64,000 nt of DNA from Polydactylus sextarius (GCA_016801845.1 CM028906.1:3396501-3460500), one strand, 5' to 3'; positions 1-13,421 are shown, counted from the first letter of the stretch. A program made the numbers and translations. The notes: generated by a model from the sequence alone, not told the origin.

Positions 1-1982
1 CATCCACACGTCATAATGGGCCTATGGATGAGGGAGACTTTGAGAGACGTGAAGGATATTGTTCATTAGACCACAAACTGTGGCATCAGTGTCCAGAGTT
101 TACCACAGACTGAACTAACCACATTGCTAGCCAGTGATGCATTCTGAGTTTTGACAGCAACTGTGAACAGTGAACAAGCCAACAACAACAACAACAAGAC
201 AAACAGTAATCCTTCTTGCCAATGTCATCATTTAGCTTGATGGCTGCATACTAGTGTTGAAAAAGGCCCTAGTGTGAAATATGCCAAAAGGTTATTTCAT
301 GTTCCAATAAAACTATTTGAATTTCAAGTTTAATCTTACCCAGATTAAAAAACAAACAACACTTGCATTGTTCAGTGCTTTCTCTCCACTTAAAAGCTTC
401 TGAACAAAAGACAATTAATGTATTTAGCTGTCAAACTTATGTAGTATCAAATCAGCACAAAAAAAGTTAATACATTTCTCGAGTTTAGACAAAAATTATA
501 AATAAATTATTATAAATTAATTTACTTTTAACTATGAGGCCCTTAGCTTATGAATTATTTTGGCTCTAAATGTGCTAATGATTCGAAAGGTTGAGTGGTG
601 CATTCAGCCACGTAACAGGGTTTACTAACATCTGTGTCCAGAGAAAGACACTGAGTTTTATCATTGAGATGAGGATTGGAATAAATATACCACTCACATT
701 ATGTATATTTCATTTCTGTTTCTAGCTTCCATTACTGACTGGAGCCAGGAATGCTGCCAAAGACAGAGTTATAATTCAGTTTGAAATAGACTTTCAAACA
801 TAATGTGTGTGTTAGTTTGGTTCTCCACAGCACTCCTCCAAGTGAGTCAATAGAAATGGTATCATATGTATTGTTTACTGGTGTGATACAGTTTGTTAAT
901 GTCAAGGGATAACACAATGACCATTTGGCTTAACTGCTGCTGTAGTTTAGTTCTCAGGTCAGTGGTTCTGTCACATAAACTCACTCAGACCCACTTTTTT
1001 TAGAATTGTCCTTAGTTGACACGATAAATCCCATGTCTACAAATGTATGTCTGAGAGAAAGAAAAGAGTCATGTATAACTAAAGCTTCAGCATTTTTCTG
1101 CTGCACTTGTTGTTAGGGTTTTAATGTTAACAGAACTGAAAACTGTTTTAAAACCAAAAGCCAAACACTCTTGTTGAAAGTTGAAATGCTGTTTATTAGA
1201 GCTTGATGTTCATGTTTAATTAACTTCACCTATAGGGCTTTATAGAAACATTTCTAGTCAGGAAAAGATTTCCAGAAACACAAGAAACACAAGAAACACA
1301 AGCAGCACCAAACTGCTGAAAACAACATGGACAATGGATTTTATAGGACGAGATGAAATTACTGCTCTACTCACAGAAAGTCTTCCCATTAGGGTGCACT
1401 GGGACCAAATATTCACCTTACGTTACTCATGAGTATGACAAGTGGACTGGGAGTACAGCTTCTTAAAGGCTGGCTGTGGTATCATAACCACAACCAAAAG
1501 CTGGAATCAAGTAACAGATCCAGATGTTTAGAACTTACCTGGTTGTTTTACTACATCACTGACTTTACTCCAAGACATCTTCTTTTCTGACTCTGTTCAG
1601 AAAGCCTCGGTAAATCTTTATTTGCTGATTCTGTGTGATGTCAGCAGAAGAACAATGCTGACGAAAACTTCACACTCATGTTAAAATATTTAACTCAAGT
1701 GTGTCATCATTGCTCTTTGTGTCACCCACATCAAAGTATATTTGCATCTGACTAATTTGCGTTGTGTAAAAAAATTGTTTTGCTTAATCTGAATTCACTG
1801 TTAGTATTACTTTTTTTTTTTTTTGCTAATCTTCTGTATAAAAAAACAAGAGTCTTTAGACCTTTTACCAACAATGACTGGATATTTCTTGTCTGACAAA
1901 AGTTGCCATAGGTGAAAATCCAGTTATAACTAAAGTAAATGTCAAGACAGAGAGATCGAAGTTGTCATATTGCCATATATCT

Positions 1983-1986
<4 letters not shown>
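1..1986. other. A/T-rich unique DNA, no gene seen
   Basis: No open frame here has splice signals or a protein family I recognise. The stretch is A/T-rich with short homopolymers and a (CAA)n-like run near 181-197. I see no transposon termini. It fits intergenic or intronic vertebrate DNA. Confidence 0.7.
1274..1300. repeat. 9-bp tandem repeat, 3 copies
   Basis: Three exact head-to-tail copies of AGAAACACA. This is a very short tandem array, probably replication slippage. Confidence 0.85.

Positions 1987-2074
<88 letters not shown>
1987..2074. repeat. (AT)44 microsatellite
   Basis: An uninterrupted AT dinucleotide run of 88 bases. It is self-complementary, can extrude as a cruciform, and is likely very length-polymorphic. 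The apparent Ile/Tyr-repeat reading frame across it is an artefact of the repeat. Confidence 0.97.
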
Positions 2075-2078
<4 letters not shown>

Positions 2079-2623
2079 CCAGCTCATGTATTGAGCAGCA
2101 GGCAACAAACGTTCTGCCTTGAAAGTTGTCAATAGCTTTTCAGCAGCAGACACTATTTTTTACTGTGCTAAAGTTATCATTTACTCTTCTAACTACTCCT
2201 TTGTGTGATTAAATAGCTTGTGTTTGAGCTGTAAACCAACGGTGGCTTAGCTCCAAGTCTGAAGTACAAGCCTGCCAGATGAGCTCGACCTTTCCTTGAA
2301 TCGCATCGTCTCTTGAGAACAGATGTCTTGAATGCGACATCATCCGCTTGACGAGTGAGTAAATGGAATCGTTCAAAAACAAACTATTTCTTGTTAAAAT
2401 CAGAGTAAATACAACCTACATCAGCCAAGATCCTGTCAACCATGACCTTGTAAGAGCAATGTGCATGTAGAAGAGACACGTGAATATCAAAGAGAATAAT
2501 TTGCTATATTTATCATTATATAATTCCCACTGTTCAACGTCAGAAAGATGACTCTTCAGAAATAAAACTGCAGCTTTCTCTACTTTTACGAGGTGAGAGT
2601 CACTTTCTCTCCTCTCCTATCAG

Positions 2624-2757
2624 CGAAAAAGAAGCTGCTCTCAGAGAAGGTGAAGAAAAAATGCCTCCCGGGCATGTTTGATGTGTTGGATTTCAATGAA
2701 GCTTCTCCGGGGCTCCCAGTCACCGAGCAGCCACACTGCTGCCACTGCCTGAACTGA
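2624..2757 (+). CDS. candidate terminal exon of an unrecognised gene
   Basis: The plus strand has a pyrimidine-rich tract ending CTCCTATCAG at 2614-2623, a good splice acceptor. An open frame then runs from 2624 (two bases of a split codon) to a TGA at 2755-2757. The roughly 43 encoded residues start Lys-rich (KKKLLSEKVKKKC), pass through LPGMFDVLDFNEASPG and end in a Cys/His-rich tail (HCCHCLN). The block is clearly richer in G+C than its surroundings. The upstream in-frame stop is at 2563-2565. A donor-like GAG/GTGAGA lies at about 2590, inside the upstream part of the frame, so other splicing is possible. I do not recognise the protein and assign no function. A chance open frame or a conserved non-coding block remain realistic alternatives; no partner exon was found in the window. 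Confidence 0.3.
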
Positions 2758-2864
2758 CAGGAGATGCCTGCAAGCAGAGGTACTGCAGACTGGATGCAAC
2801 CAGCTGAATCAGTAAGATGGCCCACTTACACCTCAGTGTTTTGACAGTCATGCTTGTGTGCGTA

Positions 2865-2880
2865 TGTGTGTGTGTGTGTG
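2865..2880. repeat. (TG)8 microsatellite
   Basis: A short perfect TG run, preceded by imperfect TG-rich sequence from about 2853. Confidence 0.9.
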
Positions 2881-5800
2881 AGACTGGCATCAGGTATGGG
2901 AATATATGATGAGCAGATGAAAGAGATATGTGGTGATGGTTAAAAGCTGTGGTGAAAGAACTTTTCTTCTAAAAGGCAATACCTCTGTATGATTAATTAT
3001 CAGACAAAATAAAAACACAAAGGTATCAAATTATATTAAAAAAGATAGTTAATACTAGTGTACAAGGATCTTAATAAGAGTTGCATTCAAAGGGCTCATT
3101 TAAGCTGGTCAACATTTAGAGGTCAATGTGCTTTGAATCATAGCATAAATGAGGTGTAGAATATCTGACAAGAAAACATGGATAATAACACACCAGGCAC
3201 AGATACAAACAAAAACCTTGACACTGAATCACAGGGAAAGAAAATAACCCATAATTACTCTCAACCTTTGGGGGGGGGGCACAACAAGGAGGTCCTTGTA
3301 GGTGCAGGTCCTTCAGCGGCTGTATGAATTGTGTGTGGATGAACGCGAGGGCTTTGGCTTTAATACGTATTGAGACGTTATTTCTTTCTGGGTTGCAGTA
3401 ATAAAAGCGAGTGTGCTGCTGCCTGCTGAGCTAATGAGGAAGCCACGGAGATGAATACATCCATCACAGAGCTGTGGTTTTTCCAACCTCTCAAGGATTT
3501 ATTCACTTGAAACATCAGAAAAAAAGTATTTTACACTGATGCTAACATGTTGTTTACCTTTTATTGGTGAGTCATGAAAACACAAGAAGTCCACATACAG
3601 ACAGTATCTATATGTTTACATTTATTCCTCTTGTTGTCCCTGTGCTGCTGAACAACCCAATTTCATGTTTGTGTTTTTTTGCTGAGAGCAAAGACGCAAA
3701 GCAAATTTTCTGTCTTTGCTGCCAGTAAATGCTCACAAGATGCAATTTAGCTATTACTCTGTTTCAGCACATGCTCCCTCGCTCGTCCTTCTATTTTTCT
3801 CCATACTCACAGTAATATAAACACACCTGAATCAACCCTGAGTCTGTCTTTTACAAATATCCCAATTATCACGTCACCACAAGCTTCAAAAGGATGACCT
3901 CTAAATGAAACAAGTTCTTTTCATGCAATAAATGCTCCAAAAGCAGCCAATATTACAGCATAATGCTGTTTAAATAAAGTACAGTAACTGCATAGTTTAA
4001 ATTTACATATAAATAGTTTGCTATATGAAATATTCGCATCTTAAAACGGTGTAAAAGCAGCAGAATGTCAGAGGTTTCAGAAAAATAAACAGCCAATATG
4101 GAGAACAGAATAAAAGACAGAGATGTTGGAAATGCAACAGCAGGAAATAGAAAAGGAGGAAAAGCAGAAAAAATTGAATAAATATTGGTGAAGCTGTAAA
4201 AGTATAAATAGCTTGAAGAGAAATTTTAACTCAGACCCGAAATAAACTGGATATTTTGGTGCAAAAGTGTTCAGTGATGTTAATTTTCTCACCTCCTGAG
4301 TCAGTGTGTTTTGGCTGTAGTCATCTAAAACTTATTACTATTGTCCACATTTGATTCTAGTATTGAAACACAAAGTAAACTAACAGCTCTAACTGATGCA
4401 GTGGTTTGGTCTTATGATAAAAAAGTGCATTACAAAGCTGCTTAGTAATAAACTAAGCTGTGGAATAGCTGAGGTTAAGATTAATTAGGTGTATGAGGGA
4501 GTTATTTAATTAACTCTTAATTGTCATCGTGTGTGTCATATATGTGTGTGTCAGTGGTTCTTGTCCTTTCACAGCACTGCTCTATAATCTCTTAGGACAC
4601 ACCAGGTTGCTGAACACACTGAGAGAAAGAAAAGGATTATAGACGAGTCAGACAGGATTAATGGTGTGATCTAAAGCTCGCTCTCAGTGTGAGCTTTGCT
4701 GAGACCTGTACATCTGAGAAGGTTAAATGTGTTAGAATTTCAACGTTCTTATTCTTTAAAAAAAAATTTCAGTACATAATTTTGAAATGTTTCCTACTTG
4801 AGAGCATGGCTGCCTACAGGTGTAATGAGCCGGTGACTGGCTGGTTTATCCAGTGACTGTATATAAAGATGGTCAACACACTGCCACTTCATTAAACTGA
4901 ACAAAAAAACAAAAATATATAGCGCTGCTATATTTTATGTAGGGGAGCTGCAGGTGTCGAAGTCCTGCTGATAAACTCGACCTATCGCAAGTAGTACCTT
5001 AGAAGAACTAGAAAGAAATAACAGAAAATATCTCTAGCAAAATGTTTCTGTTTGGCCCATGACCCACGTGCTAACATGGCGAGGACAAGGTTTATGACAT
5101 ATATCACAATCAGCCAACAGGGTGGAGTTCTGACGTTTCAATCAGGAGAGACTAACAAGAGAGTGTGCAATTATGAAATGAAATTTACTGACAGCACAAG
5201 AAGAATGTTCGGCGCTTGGGACCCTGGCAGGATGTGGGAACATAGCTAGCATTTGTGTGATGTGGATGTCAAGTGGGTGGTGCTGACTTAGTGAGTGTGC
5301 ACAAAGTCTTCCTGACTTAACGTACACTAAGCTTCATATTGCCTTCTCATTCAGAGAACTGGCATGTCATCATTTTTATGTAAAGTCTAAAACTACTGGA
5401 TTTCAGTTAGGTGATGTTGCTATGGTAACCACATGCTGGTGATCAAATCTTTGCTATTGCAATCACATTAAGGCTACTAGGTGCTACAGATGTGTCCAAC
5501 AGCCATTAAATTACAAACAGCCGAGTTAATACTTTGTGTCAATCGATAAACATTGCTGTGTGTGTGTCTGCAAGAAGATCAATATCAAAAGGGCACAACA
5601 AGACCTACTATTTGTTTGTTTGTTGACTTTAGACCAAAAAAAAAAAAAAAAACGTGAGAACATGTTAATGACAAAAGAAGAGCTACCACCTAATTTACAG
5701 CATCAACATTTAATAAATATCTTATTTACAACACATGTAGGTGCACTCTTGCTTATAAGATTATTCTGCCTTAAATCCATTTAGTGTTGATGCAACCTGC

Positions 5801-7860
5801 TGGGATGTAAGTTTCTATTTTCTCTCTGTATTCACTCAAGCAATTTGAGTCAGAGCAAGTGATACAAATTCAGTTATCATCCCAGCGTCTATAAACCACT
5901 ACACAGGCTGCTATTCAGTGCAAAAATAGTTCAAATAATGTTTCTCTTTGTAATGAACACAAATTGAAACAGCAGCTTTTATATACTGGGTCAATAAGGG
6001 TGTGCTAGGCTACATACATCAAATAAAGAGTACAAATGTTTCTCATAACCTATTTACAGTCAGTCCAACGCTTGTAAAGATACTATCCCATATTCTCATG
6101 AGCATGTAGACAGTCTTTATAAGCCTGTCTGTACGTCTTTGCTACAGAAATGTACTGTAGCTGCACGTCTGGCCTCACTTTGTATGCACTATTCGAACCA
6201 TTTATAAAGAATGAGGCAGAGTGCATTTTAATTACAGTGTACTTCAAAATCCTCTTAAGCAGAAATGAACTCAACTCGTGAACCCCACTCCAGTGAAATG
6301 GGAATTAATGAGAGGGAGTTTAATGGAGTTTCTCCAAAATGAGTTTTGATGTGATGTAGATGTTTTAGAAAGTTATGGACAGAACATTTTTTTTCTATTC
6401 TCTTAATTTTAACAACTGACAAGCTATTAACCTGCTAATTTTATAAAGAACTGCACTGTGTAGCAAGGCATAGTAATACATTTCATACATAACTACATCT
6501 ATAAATATATCTATAAATATATTTTGTATATTTATTAAACTTCATCATTTTTTCCTACCATTTTGATTCTGATACTTGAACTTGAGCATTAAATGATGCA
6601 AATATGTTAAAAAAAAAACATTTACAATCTGTGTACCATTCATTTTGCATGAATATGATATGACGTTTATCATTGTTGAGACTGCAGACTATATACTATA
6701 CTATATAATATACTATATGTGTTTCTTTTTCACTGGTGGTTCTTTCCACTAGGGGGTGATCTGGCCAAAATCAGTAGTGATTCAAATATTTCACACTAAT
6801 TGTAGCTGTTATGCAGACTTGTTTCTTTGGAGTCTGAGCTGTTATTTATCTGAGCTACTATATGGAACCATTTTAATTTGAAAGTTTAGTTGCTGCTAAC
6901 AAGCTAGCCTTAGCTCATCGTGTCACATTTTTCCCTACCTGCAGGTAGGTCTGTGGCCCAATGGGTGGACTGAAACTCCAGTCTCCAGCTGCAGTTAACA
7001 AACTAGCTGTGCATCAGAGACTGACAACAGATACTGAACTAACACTGAACTATCTAACAACAGAAACTGAACATTTTATCATGATGTGGAAGTATTAAGT
7101 TTACTTACACATGACATTTTATCAAATCAATGCATAGACTTGTGTACTTGCTGGGATGTGATAAAGTATTTTAGACAGCATCATATATTTCTGTTCTAAT
7201 TTGATCAACACAAACTTTAGCAGACAGTACTTTGTGATGCATTACGGGGCTGTTTTTTGTTTCAGTATTGGAATAATCAAATAAAAGTCACATCACTTAC
7301 TGGAATGCCACTACCTGAAATAACATGCTCCAACACAAACTGAGCATCAGCTCGAGCTCCCCTGACAGTCAAGTCCATTATTCTGGATAAAGCCACTCTA
7401 TTCTAATGTTTGACTAATTGGTGCCATTGGTATTGGCATAAAAACAAATGCAGCTATACACAGCCAAGACTTCTGATTAGGACAGTCTATGAAGGTCAGA
7501 TTGGTTGGTTCAAATCCCTTTTTAAACAAAGCACTAATGCTTTCATTAGATTGAACTTTAGTGTTTGCGCTGGACAGCTTGTACGATTTTCATGCCATTT
7601 TTGTAGCAGTGGTGCCAAAACTGGACGTAACAGACAAAATGCTCTCCAACCACTGCAGTTTTATTATTGCTGAAAATTCTGAATTCATTATGGTAAAAGG
7701 GCTTTGTTGTAATTACTTTTTAAGCTTTAGTTGTGATAACCTGAGTTTAAAACCTGAAGGTACTGCACAGCCCCACTTTCCACTGATGTGGAAGCAAATT
7801 GATTTATAGGTTCTTCAATTAAACAACTCTCCCCCATGAACAGGTTTTGTCAGTGTCATG
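2881..7860. other. unique A/T-rich DNA with small simple repeats, no gene seen
   Basis: No convincing exon or complete transposon was found. Small features are a run of 10 G at 3270-3279, a run of 17 A at 5636-5652 and a 16-bp perfect palindrome at 6934-6949. A 3.3-3.5 kb block is somewhat less A/T-rich. Short open frames here are A/T-driven and resemble no family I know. Confidence 0.6.
4854..4875 (+). repeat. possible interspersed repeat scrap (ACTGTATATAAAGATGG type)
   Basis: The sequence GACTGTATATAAAGATGG resembles the start of a repeat I recall as common in teleost genomes, and resembles 61463-61520 in this window. The match is short, so identity is uncertain. Confidence 0.3.
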
Positions 7861-7880
7861 ATTTATTTATTTATTTATTT
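7861..7880. repeat. (ATTT)5 microsatellite
   Basis: Five perfect ATTT units. Confidence 0.9.
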
Positions 7881-8149
7881 TCTGGGAACCAATAGGTGAG
7901 ATGCTGGAGTTCTAAATGGTGCATTGTGTGGGTCTTCTAAACATTAACATGTATGCCAAAATGGGAAACCAAGGGATTCTTCAACCACCAAGCAGACCAA
8001 TGTAGGGGAGTGTAGCCCAGATGTCACTTCACTTGCAAACTTTTTTTATTTTGAAACTTGCATCTTCAGTGCATCAAAATCTCCCAAACATTTATGTGGC
8101 CATAAAAGTACAGCCTGCTCCTTAACTTCCTGATGCCTCCTGTTACACT

Positions 8150-8179
8150 TATTATTATTATTATCAAAAAAAAAAAAAA
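8150..8179. repeat. (ATT)5 plus poly-A run
   Basis: ATT trinucleotide repeats at about 8150-8164, followed after a short spacer by 14 A at 8166-8179. Confidence 0.9.
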
Positions 8180-8328
8180 CATGGCAGAATAAATCATTAT
8201 ACATCATCATGTCATAATAAAAATGAGACAAGAGTGTGTTGCTGTGTATCTGAGGTGTCGTGTGTTCAGTGCCTCCATGACCCACATTTCAACGCTGTTC
8301 AAAAACAAGTGTTGTGTACACACGGTGT

Positions 8329-8445
8329 AGATCAGTGCTCCTCAAATCTAGTCCTCAGGGTCCAGAGCGCTGCTGGGTTTTCTACACCACCAGGTGGTTA
8401 ATTGCATTCTCCTGTCATCCCGGGTCAGAATCAGCCCTGGATCAC
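8329..8445 (+). repeat. interspersed repeat fragment, class uncertain
   Basis: The stretch contains CAGTGCTCCTCAAATC, then CCTCAGGGTCCAGAG, then TTTTCTACACCACCAGGTGG. I recall this word order (over-the-counter style consensus of CTCCTCAA, GGTCCAGAG and TTTTCTAC blocks) from a high-copy teleost repeat. No ends or target duplication could be defined, and the class is not assigned. Confidence 0.4.
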
Positions 8446-8449
8446 AGAC

Positions 8450-11400
8450 GCAGAATGAAGATTGTCTTGGCTGGGGCAGAAACAAAGCAGCACTCTGCAG
8501 AGCTCAGAGGGATGGATGAGTGCAGCCATAGCTTTGCATGCCAAGTTTTGCTCGACTTCAGAAGCCCTCAACACTGCATTTATGAAGAAAAAAACCCTCA
8601 GAGTTATGGCGCTTCACTCAGCAGATCACTGGCACCACTAATGTTGGAAATTGAGACAGAGGAGTTAAAATTTTAATCATTTCCTAAATCACTTTTTAAA
8701 GCACGAGTGCTTTTGACACAATACCTCAGTTTTATTTCATGTCAGGAGTTGCTGAATGATTCAAAGATACATGTGTGAGTGCACTCAGTTACACAGATAA
8801 GCTTGTGGGGTTTTGGAAGGTTTTGCAGCTTTTACTCCTCCTTCACTTCACTGCGCAATCAGCAAAGTCAAGTTGTCTGCAGCTGCTGCAGCAGCTCAGG
8901 CTCATGGAAGTCTTTTGTTCATAATTACTGCAGCTACTCTCACCTCCACTGTCAGCTAAAACTGGCCCAATTAAGACATGTCTCACAATGTTTCTTTTCC
9001 TGTTCAGTTTTTTATCTATTTTCGTGAGTTTGTCCTCTATTATATTGTATTTAGTTCTTTACCCCTGGTTGTGCTTGTATGCGAGTCTTCACACAGTGTG
9101 ACGCTACAGCTGAACTACTTGAGTGTTATCACCCTGTTTTGCTTACATTTAATTAACCTAATACCGCAGCATAGCTACGTGAGCTCTCTCACCCTGCTTT
9201 GCTCACATTTTAATTAACTGTTAACTCGTTGGATAAATGGGAATTTAAACATATTTGTTTTTGATATGATGGTTAAATATGGATAAAAATAGAATAAATG
9301 GAGCATAAAAACTGGAGCTCTTGAATCGTTTTATCTAATGCACATTTGGTTTTGTAATCATGTGTTTTTGTGGTAGTTTATGAAGGTTCTGCATTTGCCC
9401 CCACCTCCCTCCTCTGCACTTTCAAATAGATGCTGTGATGTCTCATTCTGTCAGTGAGATGATGGCCATCAGGGGGCAGGAGTAGGGGTGGTGGGGGGTT
9501 CAGCAGCAGGTAGGCGCATACTTCTGTTTACTTCTCAGTGCCCAGGCTCAGTAGCTCTCAACAGGTGATAAGGACTTGTGGAGGAATCCTGCAAGCAAAA
9601 GCCCTGTGGGCCTCACTGTTAATAGGACCAGTCACCACCCACATGTGTGGAATACTAAAAAATATACTGCCTTCACTTGCCTACAGATGGTGATCAGTGG
9701 TATATGTCAGGAAGCAGTGTGGTTGTATGTATACATCTGATGCAATAGCAGAAAAGCAAATACATGTAAGAGCCTGAGGTTACATCGAAAAAGTTACTAT
9801 AATATATAATAAAGGCTACAGACTTATTATGCCTAGTTAACTATGTTATCCTATATTGAGTAGCAACAGATCAGGATTATATATTCAGTAATAAAAAAAA
9901 TGAGATGAGCTATGATGAGCCCAGGTAACATTTTTGAAAAGTGTAAAAAAATAAGATTATATTCACAGTTTCATTTGCAGGGATTACATATTAAAATGTG
10001 GCAAACTGAAAATATATATATTTTTCAATGAATGAATCAAAATGAGCATATAACAAACAGTACACATGTAGTTTGCGCCAATTTTTGTGGACTAATGTGA
10101 ATTTACCAAATGTATTTTAAACATTGTAATTCCACTGAAAATGTTTTGAGACGTTTCAAAATGTGTTTGACTCAAAAGTTTGAGATTTGAGTTTGCATCC
10201 ATTTTTGTACATAATGTACAATATTTTTGTAATTGTTGTGTAATTAATGTACTCTAAAAGTATTTAGATTTCAGTTATTTTTTAGCCCAATGTATAATGT
10301 TACTAATTATAAAAATATATATGTTCAGTGCCTGATTGGATTTCAAAGTAAACCTTGATTACACTAAAGTCTTTGTAGCAGCAAAACCACAATCAGCTGC
10401 ATGTTCAAGATAGTCCAGATTGTATTCATTTGATTTTATATAATAAAGATTATTAATTTTAAAAATGCTTTTTGAAAAGTGTAACTACTAGAATATTGTG
10501 GCATTATTGGCATTAGATAATCTGACCACTGACACTGAGGAGATCAGGTCCTCATCTCTATTTACATCTAGAGTGTCCTTTTCAAGTATTAAATGGTCCC
10601 AAGGGAATGAGTTGAGAAAAGATCAATTTGACCATTACAGGTCGATTAAGCTTTCAGCTCTCGTTATTTGTGCAGCTCAGTCACCTAATGTGTTGTGTTC
10701 ATATTGATCACTGACAGTCCTCCACCTGCACTCTCTGCGGGGTCTGAGACTCTGTAAAAAGATCAAACTAGCTTTTACTATAGGAAATGTAATTTAATAA
10801 GTTAAATGGTATAATGTTGTTTATTATAACAGTTCACTGGATCTTTTTCATTTGGCATGAAAAAAAAGAAAAAATGTAAGCATATTCCCCTAATTAAAAT
10901 AATGGGCTGTTCACTTCCTGAATATGGGCTGACATGATGACAGTTATTTATTGTCTAGATTTAAAAAAAAAAAAAATAACATTATTAATGAATGACACCC
11001 AGGAATCTAACACTAAATATAATCTGTATTTTTTTTATATATTTAAGTTTTTTTTTTTTCTTTTATTTGGGCACCATTCTGTCTGACTGAGATCTGAGTT
11101 GTTTCATTTTAACATGCATTTTGTTTTGCTCTTTATTCTTGTCATCTAATCACATCTACTTCAGCTCCCTGTGGCTCTGTTCTGACAGGAGGCTTAGCTT
11201 GGGATTAACTGATAGCTGGCCTCCATTAAAAGCTTGTGAAGAGGCTACATCCAGAGTAGATGGGTTAAAGGAGGGGGAGGGTGGGTGGGGGGTAGGGGGT
11301 AGGGGGACCAACAGGAAGGAGTCACCTCCCTTGCTCCCTTGACTATTGTTGAGTGAAATTATTACAACAAACTGTAATAAATTTAAGGATCCTTACAAGA

Positions 11401-12054
11401 CCTCTCCTTTTAGTAGTGAAAATGCTTCCTCCATCTCTTTAGCCTCAAGAGTGCAGAGAACCTTTCTACCTAGGCCTAAATAATGTGGCTATCATAGGCT
11501 GATGCTCTGAAAATGACTCCTCTGGGAACACAGAGCAGAAAACACAATCAGCAAGAGTGATTGAAAACCACGCATGGCTGGAGAGACTCTTAGCGTGATT
11601 GACAGATCCAAGAGCAATTTCACATTTTAGGAAGTCATGTGATTCAATGCAAGTTGTATCTATAAATGTCAGTCTTCATCTGAAACACCTACTTATGTCA
11701 CACACTAATGTATTTCTTTTTCCATTATTTTGAGTCTGACCACTATTATATTTTTCTGTTGCCTTATCCTTATCGCTCTCATTTCTAAACTGATAAAGTA
11801 TTTTTTTTTTTTTTTTTTACCAAATCACAGCCCACCTGGTTATGTAAGTCTCCACACACTCATCAGCCAATACTGTTTAGATAAGCAGTTATAAAAAGGC
11901 ACATAGAACGGAACCCTGCTGTAGGTGGAACATAAACACAGGATGCAGCCACATAAAGCTGGAGTGACTCACCAGACAAACCCTGAGGGGGTAAGCAGAA
12001 AATGCAGTGAGATGTATTTTTTATAATGCAATGAAAAGATAAAGAAATATATAT
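8450..12054. other. unique DNA, no gene seen
   Basis: No recognisable coding sequence. There are G-rich tracts at about 9470-9500 and 11270-11310 and several A/T-rich stretches (9.8-11.1 kb). The 11.52-11.66 kb block is less A/T-rich and carries an exact TGATTGACAG, noted as a finding. A 17-18 base T run lies at about 11801-11818. Confidence 0.6.
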
Positions 12055-12097
12055 ACATATGTATTCATATAAAAAAAATATATACATATACACATAA

Positions 12098-12146
<49 letters not shown>
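12055..12146. repeat. compound A/T-rich and (CA)23 microsatellite
   Basis: Imperfect AT/ACAT sequence leads into a perfect CA run at about 12101-12146. A Cys/Val-repeat open frame on the minus strand is an artefact of this repeat. Confidence 0.95.
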
Positions 12147-12148
<2 letters not shown>

Positions 12149-12640
12149 TAGTTTAAAGCTAAACTGATGGTCAAGAGCAAGAAGAGCAAATCATGGATTT
12201 TGCAGCGCTTACAGTGCAATGGGAGGATGTGGTAGATGAAGCATGTCAATGAAAAATGGTTTCCAACCCAGAGTCCCAGAACAGAAACAGGTCAGGGAGC
12301 AGAGTTGGAAGCCTATAGACTTTTTCCCCTTGTGGAAGACTGATGCTGACGATTTGCACTGTGGCCTCCGTAACTGTGCCAGGTGAATTATGTATTCATG
12401 TGTTGAGTTTAAAGTCAGTTGTAACGGCTGTGTCAAAAGCAAAGGTGGGACCTGTGTGAACGGATCAGGAGAGAGTCAACAGACTGTGACAGAGAAACAC
12501 TAAAGCGGATGATGTTAAAACATAAAGGCAACAAACAGTTTGAGCTTCATTTTTCCATCATTAGAACCTGTCTATTCTAGACAGTGATGCGCTTTTAAGT
12601 TATCTGTATGACATTTACAGCTGCACTTCAATTTTCCATT

Positions 12641-12925
12641 TTAACCAATGCAGCTCCAGCCACAAATGAGTTCATCGTTTTCCACATAGCCTCCTGAAGC
12701 ATCTTTTTTATGATTCAAGTCCATTTTGTTTTCCAATTTGCCTTGCAGCATGCCTAACATGCTTTGCATTTCCTTTGCTGGATGGTACATTATTTTCCTG
12801 GGGAATATTTGCTGAAAAAATGCTTGCTGGTTGAAAAATTGCATATACATGTTGCCACCACTGTTTGCTGATAAAGGTTGTTTCGATGGCTGCCACCACA
12901 CCACTACTGGATAAGTTTTATTCAT
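12641..12925 (-). other. 94-codon open frame of unknown origin
   Basis: The minus strand is open for 94 codons from an ATG at 12925 to a stop at 12641. The product is rich in Gln, Met and Asn (MQFFNQQAFFQQIFPRK, then MLGMLQGKLENKMDL). No splice sites, domain or family were recognised. A second minus-strand frame is open over part of the same bases, which weakens the coding case. It could be a decayed transposon or processed-pseudogene piece, or chance. Confidence 0.15.
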
Positions 12926-13421
12926 GCACTAGTCTGCCAGTATTTTTTTCTTTTACACATTAATGACATCACATTAACAAATTGATTGTTGAATCCTAAC
13001 CTGACCAGTTTGTGCACTGTTACCTGAAAGCCCTGCACACTCACACCAATGTTTTCAGTTATTCCGCTTGATTAGGCCTCTGCTCAGTCTTGAAGTCGCA
13101 CAGAGAATAACACAAGGCAAAACCCTACAGGCTGTACTGAGAATGTTAAAAACTATTAGCATACCCAAAGTTCCAATCCTTGTAGACTTTACTGACTGCA
13201 GATATCTGGACTTATTATATCAACAGAAGCACAGGTGTAACTAACTACATTTATGATGGATGTGTTGTATACAGGTCTCCCAGTGAGATGCGACAAAGAG
13301 GCAGTTTGTACAGTATCAGGGTCCTAAATCTGGGACACCTGAACAACATGCAGCCATTCTTGATGTTATTAGTTACAGCTGTGTTTGAGAGCAGTCTGCA
13401 CAACAAAAGTTTTATGACTTT

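Noticed and set aside
7505..7520. GGTTCAAATCC, similar to a tRNA/SINE B box
   Set aside because: No A box at the expected distance, no cloverleaf and no SINE tail nearby; probably chance.
11863..12249. 128-codon minus-strand open frame with a Cys/Val run
   Set aside because: It crosses the (CA)23 microsatellite and A/T-rich repeats; the flanking residues resemble no known protein.
12641..12925. Gln/Met/Asn-rich 94-codon frame as a host exon
   Set aside because: No splice signals or family recognised, and an overlapping second frame is also open; kept only as a low-confidence feature.
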